From positions 1 through 25,254 of the IMG/VR virus record IMGVR_UViG_3300026097_000093: a stretch of 25,254 nucleotides of DNA, one strand, 5' to 3'. The first letter of the stretch is position 1. Every line of letters starts with the position of its first letter. The stretch comes from a virus. The notes under the pieces were generated by a model. The model had not been told where the DNA came from. It did no database searches and saw only the letters and a list, made by a program, of their open reading frames with translations. Of this stretch, positions 16,112 through 24,367 are shown one piece after another. Both the position numbers and the translations under genes were made by a program.

Positions 16112-16751
16112 TTAGGACTCCGTGGATATATGAATCAAAATATTTCTCAACAAATAAACTTACTCCATTATTTTCTTGTTCTAATAACGTTGTAAAAGGA
16201 ATTTCGATAGGGCCGTTGCCTAGAAAACCATTAGTAGGTAAATCAACATAATTTAGAAATATATGAGGATCATTTTCTTCAGTAATGCTAATATGTATAA
16301 GTTTTTTTAAATCAGTGTTATAATATTTTTTTATATTTGCCAGTATGATTTTTGAAATGTAAATTTGCCATACATTGTTTTTAAGATTTTGAATTACTAC
16401 CATGTCGTTGTTGTCTCTGAGCTGATTAATACTACAAGCCGTGCCGTCTAACTGTAATTTAGGAATTTGATATATCAGTTGACAAGACTGAAATTTTATT
16501 TTTTTATTAACAACCGAAAATAATTTTGTAGAATTATCATATGAGACCATATACTCACTAAACTTATGTTTTCCAATTATTAAATTTTTTACTAAATTAT
16601 GAGGGACTTCTATGCATTTCAGAACAGAATCCTTTTCAAAAGTATTAGATATTCTTTTGATATCTCCTTGTTTATCGTAATAAACGAAGTTAGTAACTTC
16701 TTGCTTCAACGATTTATTAATTTTTTCAAAAACACTTGTTAAATTATTCAT
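16104..16751 (-). CDS. Uncharacterised 215-aa protein
   Basis: I do not recognise this protein. It is rich in N, K and I with mixed strand-like segments, has a single early helix (1-20), and lacks membrane segments or clear catalytic motifs. Its coding DNA is among the most AT-rich of the window. It sits between two glycosyltransferase-like genes and overlaps each by exactly 8 bases (ATGACTAA downstream, ATGAATAA upstream), so it is made together with them. GGGGATAG lies upstream of its ATG. A role in glycan transfer or as a partner is inferred from position alone. Confidence 0.78.
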   Translation of the reverse strand: MNNLTSVFEKINKSLKQEVTNFVYYDKQGDIKRISNTFEKDSVLKCIEVPHNLVKNLIIGKHKFSEYMVSYDNSTKLFSVVNKKIKFQSCQLIYQIPKLQLDGTACSINQLRDNNDMVVIQNLKNNVWQIYISKIILANIKKYYNTDLKKLIHISITEENDPHIFLNYVDLPTNGFLGNGPIEIPFTTLLEQENNGVSLFVEKYFDSYIHGVLND

Positions 16752-17583
16752 GTAAATTTTCTATCCCCGGACAGTCTAGGAAAGTTTCTTCTGTGTAGTG
16801 TAAAACACCTTTTTGTAAACTGTTGCCAATTTTTAAATCACCGTTACGTCCTATGTATGGAGATACATTATCTTGCCAGCTTCCTGAATAAGTTTTCCAA
16901 TTTTGTATCAATGATTTCATATGCGTAAAGGTGACGCTGGATTTGGGGGTGAGAACTTGTGATTCTATCCCTAAAATTTTTATTGCTAAACTGGCAGCAA
17001 CATCGATACTCAACACAGGTGGCGTATTTTTTGGCAAACACTCTGCAAAAAAAACTTTCCAATTATTGCAAATTAGTTCTAACATATTATAAAACTCTTC
17101 TGCGGTTTTAGATTTTTTAAAGTAATGTAATCCTGTGTAAATATTAGGAAGATTATTTGCAGTAAAAACCTTTCTATAAGAATCCTCCGTTACAAGTTCT
17201 TGTCTATATGTTTTTACATTTGATGTAAAAAATAAATCATATTTTTCTAAATAGGTCCACCATCTACTTATATCCTCAAGTACAACCATGTCAACGTCCA
17301 TTACAATTGTGTTATCGTAAGGAGTGCACTGATAAAGTTTATGCCTATTTTCTATTTTCCATTGTGTACTTGTTGCATCGTCGTTACCCGGAATTGAAAT
17401 AACTTTATCAAAGTATTTCAAATCCTTAGTCTGGATCTTGTTATTTGTAACCACAGAAATTTTTTCTTCCGCATTATGTTTTTTTAAAGTTTTTGCAAGA
17501 AGACAGGCCTGAGATATATAACTTAATTTTTTATCTTCCGATGTATTTTCATCTTGCGCCAACACAAGAAATCCTCTACTCAT
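16744..17583 (-). CDS. GT8-like glycosyltransferase
   Basis: The 279-aa protein looks like a GT-A glycosyltransferase. The hydrophobic strand NTIVMDVDMVV (91-101) carries D96xD98 (MDVDMV), the likely nucleotide-sugar/metal site. It is preceded by WKIENRHKLYQCTPYDN, much as GT8 enzymes have a K...L.....D block before their DxD. Later come NIYTGLHYF, like a sugar-binding NxG-type segment, and a C-terminal HYTEE. The neighbouring 279-aa protein at 17576-18415 is a diverged paralog with the same length and layout. The start has GAAAGGTG 6 bases upstream and overlaps the paralog's stop by 8 bases (ATGAGTAG). The donor and acceptor are unknown. Confidence 0.78.
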   Translation of the reverse strand: MSRGFLVLAQDENTSEDKKLSYISQACLLAKTLKKHNAEEKISVVTNNKIQTKDLKYFDKVISIPGNDDATSTQWKIENRHKLYQCTPYDNTIVMDVDMVVLEDISRWWTYLEKYDLFFTSNVKTYRQELVTEDSYRKVFTANNLPNIYTGLHYFKKSKTAEEFYNMLELICNNWKVFFAECLPKNTPPVLSIDVAASLAIKILGIESQVLTPKSSVTFTHMKSLIQNWKTYSGSWQDNVSPYIGRNGDLKIGNSLQKGVLHYTEETFLDCPGIENLHE

Positions 17584-18415
17584 TAATGCACCTTTCCAAA
17601 CTAAATTTATTCATAACATGTACATTTAAACCCTTTGTAGAAATAGGAGTGTACTCGCCGATAATATCTTTTTTCTCAACCAAAAACATCATATAATCGT
17701 CATGAATCTTATATAAGATGTCCTTGTCTATTGTAAAAAAGTGTTTACCAGGAAGTTTTGTTACTATGCTTTGATCCGGATAAAAATTTTGCATTATATT
17801 AATTGCAATACTAAAGGCAAAGTCGTTTCTAAACATAGAGTTACTGATTTGATATACTTTCCGATAATGCTGCCAATTATCTTCTATATAGGATACCAAA
17901 TCAAAGAATATATCATTTTTCTTATTTTTTTGAAAATATATTACTGTAGCCCAGTAGAATTCTATTCCTTTATCACTTACATACGAAAATTCGTGCATAT
18001 CTCTTACATTAGCCAAATCATGGGCTTCTTTATACATCATTAAATCGTTCGGGCTGTCGAAGCAATTTTTCAACAAACTGTTTGATACAATAAAATCAGT
18101 GTCTAACACTATTGTTTTATCATAAGGCGACATGAAGTACGCCAATGTTCTAGATTGGTTTTTGAACATTAGTGTTTTATGTTTAGTAGATCCATCAAAA
18201 TAGAATCTTTTGTTGTCAGTGTTTACATAGGGAATCTCTAAAATTTGATCAATATTGCTCACATCAAATTTATTTTTTAAATATTCGGGAGAATCCGTAA
18301 TAACGGTAGTTGGTAAATCTAGATATTTCTTAATTCTAGTAGACAGAAAAACAGCCTGTTTTACATAGTCAATCTGGCCATTATTATTAGCTACTAGTAT
18401 TGCGCCATTATTCAT
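17576..18415 (-). CDS. GT8-like glycosyltransferase (paralog)
   Basis: The 279-aa protein has TIVLDTDFIV (101-110) with D105xD107, preceded by KTLMFKNQSRTLAYFMSPYDK, which parallels the K.L......PYD block of the neighbour at 16744-17583. The start IL.ANNN...YVKQA.FL resembles the neighbour's FLVLAQDENT..YISQA.LL, so both are the same family and probably arose by duplication. The DxD strand suggests a nucleotide-sugar transferase. It overlaps the 116-aa gene by 8 bases (ATGAATAA), with GAGAG upstream of the ATG. It is the second gene after the operon promoter. Confidence 0.76.
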   Translation of the reverse strand: MNNGAILVANNNGQIDYVKQAVFLSTRIKKYLDLPTTVITDSPEYLKNKFDVSNIDQILEIPYVNTDNKRFYFDGSTKHKTLMFKNQSRTLAYFMSPYDKTIVLDTDFIVSNSLLKNCFDSPNDLMMYKEAHDLANVRDMHEFSYVSDKGIEFYWATVIYFQKNKKNDIFFDLVSYIEDNWQHYRKVYQISNSMFRNDFAFSIAINIMQNFYPDQSIVTKLPGKHFFTIDKDILYKIHDDYMMFLVEKKDIIGEYTPISTKGLNVHVMNKFSLERCINE

Positions 18416-18758
18416 CTATCAAGCTCTCAACACTTCTTTTTTTAGATAATTCTAGATACTTATCGTGATATTCTTGAGAGGCTGTGCTATAACATTCAAG
18501 AATATCACTCAAAAAGGATTCTAGATCAGAAATTATTACAGGAGTATTGTTATCGTCAATTATAATTGCACTGTTATCTCTGGATTCTTTGGATAATAAA
18601 GAAACAAAATTTATTAATACTGGTGTAACTGTAAACTGTCTGCCTTGTGCGAAATACAAACAGTCTTCAAAGAACTTTTCCTGCAGAATTCTTTTCTGAT
18701 TGCTTAATGTGAGAGAATAGTTTGCAAACTCGAGAGCTTTTGAAAGTCGTTGGTCCAT
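18408..18758 (-). CDS. Small conserved-looking protein (116 aa), first gene of the accessory operon
   Basis: The 116-aa acidic, mostly helical protein opens with MDQRLSKALEFANYSLTL and ends with RSVESLIDE. It looks like a small hypothetical protein I associate with marine T4-like phages near the tail-fibre genes, but I cannot verify this here and no function is known to me. It has the strongest ribosome binding site of the window (AGGAGG at 18764-18769, five bases before ATG) and a near-consensus sigma70-type promoter immediately upstream. It is therefore probably abundant and expressed early. Confidence 0.8.
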   Translation of the reverse strand: MDQRLSKALEFANYSLTLSNQKRILQEKFFEDCLYFAQGRQFTVTPVLINFVSLLSKESRDNSAIIIDDNNTPVIISDLESFLSDILECYSTASQEYHDKYLELSKKRSVESLIDE

Positions 18759-18778
18759 ATAGTCCTCCTATCCTAAAT

Positions 18779-18807
18779 AGTATAACAGGATTATCTACAG
18801 TTGTCAA
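18779..18807 (-). promoter_or_regulatory. Near-consensus sigma70-type promoter for the 9702-18758 operon
   Basis: On the minus strand TTGACA (18807-18802) is followed after exactly 17 bases by TATACT (18784-18779). The leader to the ATG at 18758 would be about 13-14 bases and contains AGGAGG. The -35 hexamer overlaps the stop codon of the tail gene ending at 18804, so a separately controlled transcript begins at the boundary of the tail module. Confidence 0.78.
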
Positions 18808-19775
18808 TTACCGGATGTTAAACTAGTAACTATTGAGTAAACAGGATCAGATAGCTTCACTGTGTCGTATGTAGTTCCATTTATAGAAGCAGTGCCGAAT
18901 GGCGTTGCTGATCTTATGAAGGTTCTAACAGTTCCGCTAGCAAAGTCGTCAATAACATTATCACCTGCGGCATCTCTAAAATCCATTAAGAATTCTATTG
19001 TTGAATCATTTATGTTTCTACCATATAATTCAAAAAAGTTCGAAGAATAAGCTCCGCTGCTATTAATAGCATTGCTGTTTTTTCTGAACAGCAATTGATT
19101 GCTTGCAGTTAGATCATAATTTCCTATGGTAGATCCTGTGCCTGCACCAGATGATGAAGTTGCAGTATGATCGAAACTGATTACTCCCATTGAGTCCAAT
19201 AAGTCGGCCCAGTCTAATGCCTTATTTCCAGATGCAGACACCAAATCTGATTCGAATCTAATCTCGCCGCCTGCATTAAAAAAATGTCGCCTGTCTGTTA
19301 CTGATGCAAATTGTATTCGAAATATATGTTGTATTCGATTACGCCAACTTGATGTTCTCTGATCTGTATACCCTGTGCTTCCTGGATCAAATAACTCCAA
19401 ACTAATTTGTGTAGAATCTATATCAAACTTATTCTGTTCTATCGTAGTCATTAGAGTTTCTAAATCTGTTATGTAAGCAAGCTCTGCTTTGTCTGCTCCG
19501 GTTCCAGCTGCACCGCTTCCAATCACAAAAGGATCTACTGAAAAAGCAGATGCACCTACCTGATGAATTCTTGCCCGGACTAAATCAATATAGATATCTT
19601 CATACTGCTGAGCTGTTATTAAATCAACTGTAGCTTCTACGGGATAATGCACACTGCTTTCCAATGTCTGACCATATCCAGACTGCGGAGCTCCTGTTGT
19701 CGAAGTGCCCAAAATAGCTGTAATTCTTTCTTGCAATTCGTTAAACTTCGCTACAGTGATTAGGGTTTGGCTCAT
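18804..19775 (-). CDS. Phage structural/tail-associated protein, paralog of 19836-20930
   Basis: The 323-aa protein starts with VAKFNELQERITAILG and a GYGQ segment, has LVRARIHQVG in the first quarter, DLETLMTTIEQNKF in the middle and RRHFFNAGGEIRFE near residue 165. All of these recur in the 364-aa neighbour. The layout matches structural proteins of unknown role in T4-like marine phages, placed with tail fibres. The composition (rich in S, T, G and N, few cysteines) fits a virion protein. The ATG has AAGGATTTTCT before it. A late-promoter-like TATAAATT lies about 60 bases upstream. It is the last tail gene, and its end overlaps the -35 of the accessory operon. Confidence 0.75.
   Translation of the reverse strand: MSQTLITVAKFNELQERITAILGTSTTGAPQSGYGQTLESSVHYPVEATVDLITAQQYEDIYIDLVRARIHQVGASAFSVDPFVIGSGAAGTGADKAELAYITDLETLMTTIEQNKFDIDSTQISLELFDPGSTGYTDQRTSSWRNRIQHIFRIQFASVTDRRHFFNAGGEIRFESDLVSASGNKALDWADLLDSMGVISFDHTATSSSGAGTGSTIGNYDLTASNQLLFRKNSNAINSSGAYSSNFFELYGRNINDSTIEFLMDFRDAAGDNVIDDFASGTVRTFIRSATPFGTASINGTTYDTVKLSDPVYSIVTSLTSGN
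19264..19289. repeat. 26-base identity shared with 20320-20345
   Basis: These 26 bases are identical to 20320-20345 in the adjacent paralogous gene. They encode the conserved RHFFNAGGEI segment in both. The surrounding sequence is only partly similar. Confidence 0.85.
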
Positions 19776-19831
19776 AGAAAATCCTTGTTATGCTTATTTA
19801 ATACAAAATTAATTATCTGGAACACCGTTTT

Positions 19832-19839
19832 GAATTTAT
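19832..19839 (-). promoter_or_regulatory. Late-promoter-like octamer TATAAATT
   Basis: On the minus strand TATAAATT matches the T4 late consensus TATAAATA at 7 of 8 positions. It lies at the stop codon of the 19836-20930 gene, about 57 bases before the ATG at 19775, in one of the two longest gaps of the tail module. AT-rich sequence makes chance matches likely. Confidence 0.35.
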
Positions 19840-20930
19840 AAACTTGAAACAGTTTCGTATACTGGAGCAGGAACTTCTATGTTAAGATATGCCTCATTAG
19901 CTTCAGTGAAGCTTCCTTTAGCTCTGAAGTGGCCTATAGTACTGGTAAGTGTGCCATTTACAGTATTATCTATAACAGGGTCTTGTGAAAGGTCTTCAAA
20001 TCTAACTTCAAATTGAATTTCTGTTGGGCTTAATTCTTTTGCACGAACCTTAACAAGATTTTGTGAATATATTCCGGCGGCTACAAAAGAGTTACTGGTC
20101 TTCTGGTAAATCACTTGATAGGAACTAACAAGTTGTGAATTTCCGATAGAGGTTTCGGTTGGGGATACAGCACCTTGATATGCGTTAGGGTCGTTAGACT
20201 GTTTTCTTGTTGTGGAATTGTAATTAAAAATAACAACCCCTGCTGTGCTTAAAAGATTTTGCCATTCCAACGATTTGGCGTCGGACCCTGACGGTGTCAA
20301 ATCAAATTCTAATCTGATTTCGCCGCCTGCATTAAAAAAATGTCGACGATGGTCTGGACTTCGAAACGTAACTTTTATTTCGTGTGTTCTGAGGTTATTC
20401 CATGAGTTTGAAAATGAGTCTTGTAAACCTTGTTCGTACTGTCCTTGAGTAGGGTCCATTAGAAATTTATCCTGCTCAATTCCGTCCATTAGCCTTTCGA
20501 AATCTGCAAAACCTTTGAATGCCCCTAGAGGGTCTTCTCTTTCGTAGCTTTGATCAGGATCACCTTGTTCTGGAATCTCTACAAATGTAGATGTTTCTTC
20601 TGCTACGATATTTTTATCTTTCTGGAATAGGATAGGTCTGTCATCAGTTAACAAACTATCAACAATGGTTTGTATTTCTGCGTCATTTGGGCCTATCTGA
20701 TGAATTCTTGCCCTAATAAGATCAATATATAGACTGTTGGCATTGTCAGTTAAGATCTGATTATTTGTTTGTTGATCGTCATTCGAAACCTCCAAACTTG
20801 ACACACTGCTCCCGTAGCCAGACAGTCCTTGTCCGTAACCAGTGTTGCCTGCTCCGAATCCTAAAATGCTGGATATTCTGTTCTGTAAACTATTAAATCT
20901 TGATGCTGTAACTAAATCGCCGACGGCCAT
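19836..20930 (-). CDS. Phage structural/tail-associated protein (364 aa)
   Basis: The 364-aa protein begins with VTASRFNSLQNRISSILGFG and the GYGQGLSGYG segment, followed by LIRARIHQIGP (about 70-80), DFERLMDGIEQDKF near 143-156 and RRHFFNAGGEIRLE near 200. It is the longer of two adjacent paralogs; the 323-aa neighbour lacks the acidic insert around 95-140. No enzymatic motif is seen, and the serine/glutamine-rich composition fits a virion component. The gene starts 10 bases after the 506-aa fibre gene with AAGGAATAGG before the ATG. It probably belongs to the same late transcript as the fibre genes. Confidence 0.75.
   Translation of the reverse strand: MAVGDLVTASRFNSLQNRISSILGFGAGNTGYGQGLSGYGSSVSSLEVSNDDQQTNNQILTDNANSLYIDLIRARIHQIGPNDAEIQTIVDSLLTDDRPILFQKDKNIVAEETSTFVEIPEQGDPDQSYEREDPLGAFKGFADFERLMDGIEQDKFLMDPTQGQYEQGLQDSFSNSWNNLRTHEIKVTFRSPDHRRHFFNAGGEIRLEFDLTPSGSDAKSLEWQNLLSTAGVVIFNYNSTTRKQSNDPNAYQGAVSPTETSIGNSQLVSSYQVIYQKTSNSFVAAGIYSQNLVKVRAKELSPTEIQFEVRFEDLSQDPVIDNTVNGTLTSTIGHFRAKGSFTEANEAYLNIEVPAPVYETVSSL
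20320..20345. repeat. 26-base identity shared with 19264-19289
   Basis: Partner of the repeat at 19264-19289, in the paralogous 364-aa gene; see that entry. Confidence 0.85.
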
Positions 20931-20940
20931 AACCTATTCC

Positions 20941-22461
20941 TTATACTTTAAGTATACACTCTACTAGTTTTTCGCCCTCGTCTTGATTTGTTTCCAATGC
21001 TATACCTACCAGTGCAGCACTGGCAATCGTTGAACATACGCCATTATCGTATGCATACACAGCCATGCCTTTTGACACTGGTCCTGTTACCCTAACAGGA
21101 ACCCTGCCTTTCAATCCTACTGCTTGCCCTTCTGCTTCTGCGTTCATCAAATATGCAGGCTTGTGTGAAATTACGCCAACGCATATATCGCTTGCCTTTG
21201 CTGGATGAACTTCGTGATCACCGTGTGCACAAACTGCAACCGCTGTGCCTACTGATAGCTCTTCGCCTGTGGTATATTTTTCTGCCAAGTCAGCAAATCT
21301 AGCTTGCGTTGCAGTGCCTTGGAAAAGATTTGCGTTGATATTACCGTTACTGTCTCTGGTTGCAATTTTTTCAGGAGTAGCCGCTACATCAGCCGAAACG
21401 TGTGTGGTAGATGCACCGTCAGTTCTTAATGTGCGGGATTCGTCTGCTTCTCCTCTGAGACGTTCGGCATAGATTTCCTTGACTCGATTGTTTGCTCCGC
21501 CAATGTCAAATGCATTGTCTTGCTTTGGTTTGAACCCGGTGATATCGAAAGTCCATGTATGTGTTGCAGTTCCAGAGCCGTCTGTGGTTTTGATTCTAAT
21601 TTCACTGTTAGATGCACTGATTTGATTTCCAATTACACCTTTATCAGTGTCTTCGGTGTAAATTCTTATTACATTATTACCTACGGTTAAGCCTGCATCG
21701 TCAAAAGCAACCAACCCTGAAAAGTTAAGATTACTCTTGAGGACAAACTGGTCAAATGCTACTCCGCCTAGTTTCTGCGCATTAGAGGCAGTGCCGTGGA
21801 ATTCGTAATTTTTAGTATTATCGCCTACGCTGTTTGTAACGCCATTATCTAAGACTTTGGTCCACTTTAATGTAAGTCCTTTTTTAATCCTATCATACCC
21901 TTCTATCGGAGTTAATTCGTTGAGTGAGAACTCCGTAGGGCTTATAATATAAATTACATCATCATTTACAACCGCTTTGATTATGCTTCTCAAAACACCT
22001 GAACTGTCCTGCACTTCATCACTTACCATACTGGTTACGCCACTGCCTGCCAATTGTGGACCGATAAGCACAAAATTGCCGTCAGCGTTGCGGACATATA
22101 ACTGTCCATTGATGCTGTCCCACCAAAAATCGCCTTCTGTAAGTCCTGTTGGTTGGGAAGCTGATACGCTGGATCCACCTGTGCTTTTCCAATATCCTAC
22201 ACCAGGATCGGCTCCATCGCTTGCAACAAAATATTTCAATTTTGTTTCTGCTGTGTCGAACCAAAGCTGTCCACGGATTGCTCTAGTAGGTGCATTTCCG
22301 CCTGCAAAATTTTCTAAAAGGAAAAGAAAATTTTCGTTTTGTATTTCGCCATAACCGGCATAATTTTTTCCAATAAATTTTAAATTGGTTGTTTGATCAA
22401 GCGTTCCATCCTCAACTGTGGTAAGCAAAGAATTGTCGAATCTGTCAATTTGGTAAGCCAT
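20941..22461 (-). CDS. Tail-fibre-like protein (506 aa) with C-terminal DLAEKY-type domain
   Basis: The 506-aa protein shares its N-terminal module with the 622-aa neighbour: YGE..NENF..LLENFA, then AP....RGQ.W.DTA..KL and a FWWDS.NGQL block, a small repeat typical of T4-like marine phage fibres. A central beta-rich region follows, with HGTASNAQKLGG and KQDNAFDIGGANNRVKEIYAERL. The last 120 residues open with FADLAEKYTTGEELSVG and contain GVISHKPA and LKGRVPVRV, a domain common at the ends of phage fibre and spike proteins. It is probably a virion receptor-binding or baseplate-attached fibre. The start is 35 bases downstream of the previous stop, near a late-like GATAAATA element. Confidence 0.83.
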   Translation of the reverse strand: MAYQIDRFDNSLLTTVEDGTLDQTTNLKFIGKNYAGYGEIQNENFLFLLENFAGGNAPTRAIRGQLWFDTAETKLKYFVASDGADPGVGYWKSTGGSSVSASQPTGLTEGDFWWDSINGQLYVRNADGNFVLIGPQLAGSGVTSMVSDEVQDSSGVLRSIIKAVVNDDVIYIISPTEFSLNELTPIEGYDRIKKGLTLKWTKVLDNGVTNSVGDNTKNYEFHGTASNAQKLGGVAFDQFVLKSNLNFSGLVAFDDAGLTVGNNVIRIYTEDTDKGVIGNQISASNSEIRIKTTDGSGTATHTWTFDITGFKPKQDNAFDIGGANNRVKEIYAERLRGEADESRTLRTDGASTTHVSADVAATPEKIATRDSNGNINANLFQGTATQARFADLAEKYTTGEELSVGTAVAVCAHGDHEVHPAKASDICVGVISHKPAYLMNAEAEGQAVGLKGRVPVRVTGPVSKGMAVYAYDNGVCSTIASAALVGIALETNQDEGEKLVECILKV

Positions 22462-22488
22462 TGTTTTTTTAACCCCTGTTATAAAGTA

Positions 22489-22496
22489 TATTTATC
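22489..22496 (-). promoter_or_regulatory. Late-promoter-like octamer GATAAATA
   Basis: On the minus strand GATAAATA differs from the T4 late consensus TATAAATA at the first base only. It lies directly after the stop of the 622-aa fibre gene and 27 bases before the ATG at 22461, a sensible place for a late promoter of the 506-aa fibre gene. Support is from position and sequence only. Confidence 0.42.
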
Positions 22497-24365
22497 TTAA
22501 TAATCTCGCAATGTAGACTGATGAACCCATGTAGGAACAGGTGTTCCTGTGCCTGGATCAACCAACTGTACTTCAAATTCTTCTAGCTTCCTATTGGGGT
22601 TACCAAATGGAATATTTTGAAATGCTATTGCTTCTACTACCTGTTGATTCAATGTGCCGTTAGCATCTACTAACACATTTGCAATGGTGCTTGGCACTGT
22701 ATAGGATACTGCTGAGTAGCTGTAAGTATGTAACCTAGCTACCTTGCCCACATTTGCTGTGTTCGCTGGATATAAGTCGTCTATAAATTCGGCCAAATCC
22801 AGTAGGAATGTGGGTATTGTATCTAATCCTGTAACATCCCAGGTCATCACTATTGGACTCAATTCAATCTCAGAATCTACATATGCTTTGTTAGTTACAT
22901 CATTTACTCCTGTTGGAGTTGCAACGTTTTTGATCTGTCTGGGTGATGCAAACTGCATTGGTCCTGTAGTGGTAAGGATAATATCATCCGCAGCTGTTAA
23001 TTGCAAATTAGAACTGCTGCTGATATCATTTCCATCAATGCCAATATTATCCACATTCAAGAATTCCAAAGTGCCAATTTCTTTTAAATCTGTGGCAAAT
23101 TCTATGTTTGTGAGTGCGTTGTTAGAAAGCTTTTCGCTCCCATTTATTGATAAGCTATTTCCTGCATCATCAATATTAATGCTTTCACTGAACGTCCAAG
23201 ATCCGGTATCTTGCTTCCACAGGATTGTTTTATCCGTTGTGCCTTTAAGAATGATGCCGCCATCGGCTGCTGTAGTATCTGTCGGACTTGAGACAAGGCC
23301 AATCTCTAGATTTTTGTCCTCAATCTGCACTGTTTCTGTCTGGGTTATTAAATTGGTCCCTTCTACTAACAAGTCGCCTGTAACTCTGATATCCCCTTCT
23401 ACATCCAATGTGTATGCCGGTAAGCGGCTTCTGTTGAAAATTCCAATCCTGCCTTCGCTAGCATCCACATACAAAGCATTTACAATACTACCTTGAAATT
23501 TTTGTGATCGCACTCTTAACGCAATGTCGGAATTTGCTAGCTGATTTTCTATGAAAAAGTTTTCCCCTTGAGGTCGCATGTTTACATATCTTGCGCCTGC
23601 GGTTGAGAACACCAATCCATTTTGGTTTCTAATTTCCAAAGATCCGCGCATGAGAGAATTTTGATCCGCTCTCAAGAATTGATCTGCAGAAATCAAACTT
23701 CCGTCAGGTGCTTCAAGCTTTGTAGCATTTTCGGCGGTGCCTATGTATTTGAATTGTGCCTTGTCAAACGCATTAAAACCTTTGAAAATAATTCCCAAGG
23801 GGTTATCGGCCGATACTAATTCCTCGATTCTATTTTCAATAGCAGGAGTAAATTCACTGTTGCTGAAAACTCCAACTGCTAAATTAGCAATAAATAATTT
23901 AACAATAGCGAAAGTTTGATTTTCAGCACTTAATATATTTTCAACAAAAAGACCGCTTTTTCCCTGACTGGATGTAAATGAAGGACCTATCAATACAGGA
24001 TCACTAGAATTATTTGTGAAGAACAATTGGTTATCTCTGCTGTTATACCAAAATTCCCCCGGCAACAAGTCTAGTGGCTGTGTGGCCTGCACGTAAGGCT
24101 CTGCATTCGCCCGCCATTGATCTCCTGTCCAAATGTTTAGTTTATCGTTTGCAGTATCCCACCATATTTGTCCCCTAAGAGGATTACTTGGTGCAGAAGT
24201 GTTTGCAAAATTTTCTAGAAGTTTTATGAAGTTTTCATTGAAGACTTCACCGTATCCACGATACCCCCTTCCTACTAAAGTTAAATTTGTTGAACTAGTA
24301 TCTAATCTTCCATCTACTAATTCAACTAATATTGTGCCGTCTGTCTTATTAAGTTGATAACTCAT
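22497..24365 (-). CDS. Tail-fibre-like protein (622 aa)
   Basis: The 622-aa protein opens with the same N-terminal module as the 506-aa neighbour (YGEVFNENF..LLENFA, APSNPLRGQIWWDTA, FWYNSRDNQLFF). It then has extended beta-rich repeats including YTLDVEGDIRVTGDLLVEG, the TQTETVQIEDKNLEIGLV segment and VTNKAYVDSEI. These are frequent in tail-fibre and other trimeric phage adhesins. The C-terminus (FEVQLVDPGTGTPVPTWVHQ) differs from the neighbour's and likely carries a distinct specificity. It starts 2 bases after the collar gene with AGGGAC before the ATG, so both are translated from one mRNA. No chaperone domain is seen in this protein. Confidence 0.84.
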   Translation of the reverse strand: MSYQLNKTDGTILVELVDGRLDTSSTNLTLVGRGYRGYGEVFNENFIKLLENFANTSAPSNPLRGQIWWDTANDKLNIWTGDQWRANAEPYVQATQPLDLLPGEFWYNSRDNQLFFTNNSSDPVLIGPSFTSSQGKSGLFVENILSAENQTFAIVKLFIANLAVGVFSNSEFTPAIENRIEELVSADNPLGIIFKGFNAFDKAQFKYIGTAENATKLEAPDGSLISADQFLRADQNSLMRGSLEIRNQNGLVFSTAGARYVNMRPQGENFFIENQLANSDIALRVRSQKFQGSIVNALYVDASEGRIGIFNRSRLPAYTLDVEGDIRVTGDLLVEGTNLITQTETVQIEDKNLEIGLVSSPTDTTAADGGIILKGTTDKTILWKQDTGSWTFSESINIDDAGNSLSINGSEKLSNNALTNIEFATDLKEIGTLEFLNVDNIGIDGNDISSSSNLQLTAADDIILTTTGPMQFASPRQIKNVATPTGVNDVTNKAYVDSEIELSPIVMTWDVTGLDTIPTFLLDLAEFIDDLYPANTANVGKVARLHTYSYSAVSYTVPSTIANVLVDANGTLNQQVVEAIAFQNIPFGNPNRKLEEFEVQLVDPGTGTPVPTWVHQSTLRDY

Positions 24366-24367
24366 GT

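Noticed and set aside
18770-18794. Inverted repeat ATCCT/AGGAT around the -10 of the 18779-18807 promoter as a terminator or operator
   Set aside because: Only five base pairs with a long loop and no T-run; chance is likely in AT-rich DNA.
22744-23496. A 250-codon rightward reading frame antisense to the 622-aa fibre gene
   Set aside because: It begins at a TTG without a convincing ribosome binding site, encodes a low-complexity hydrophobic sequence, and lies wholly within a well-supported fibre gene on the other strand.
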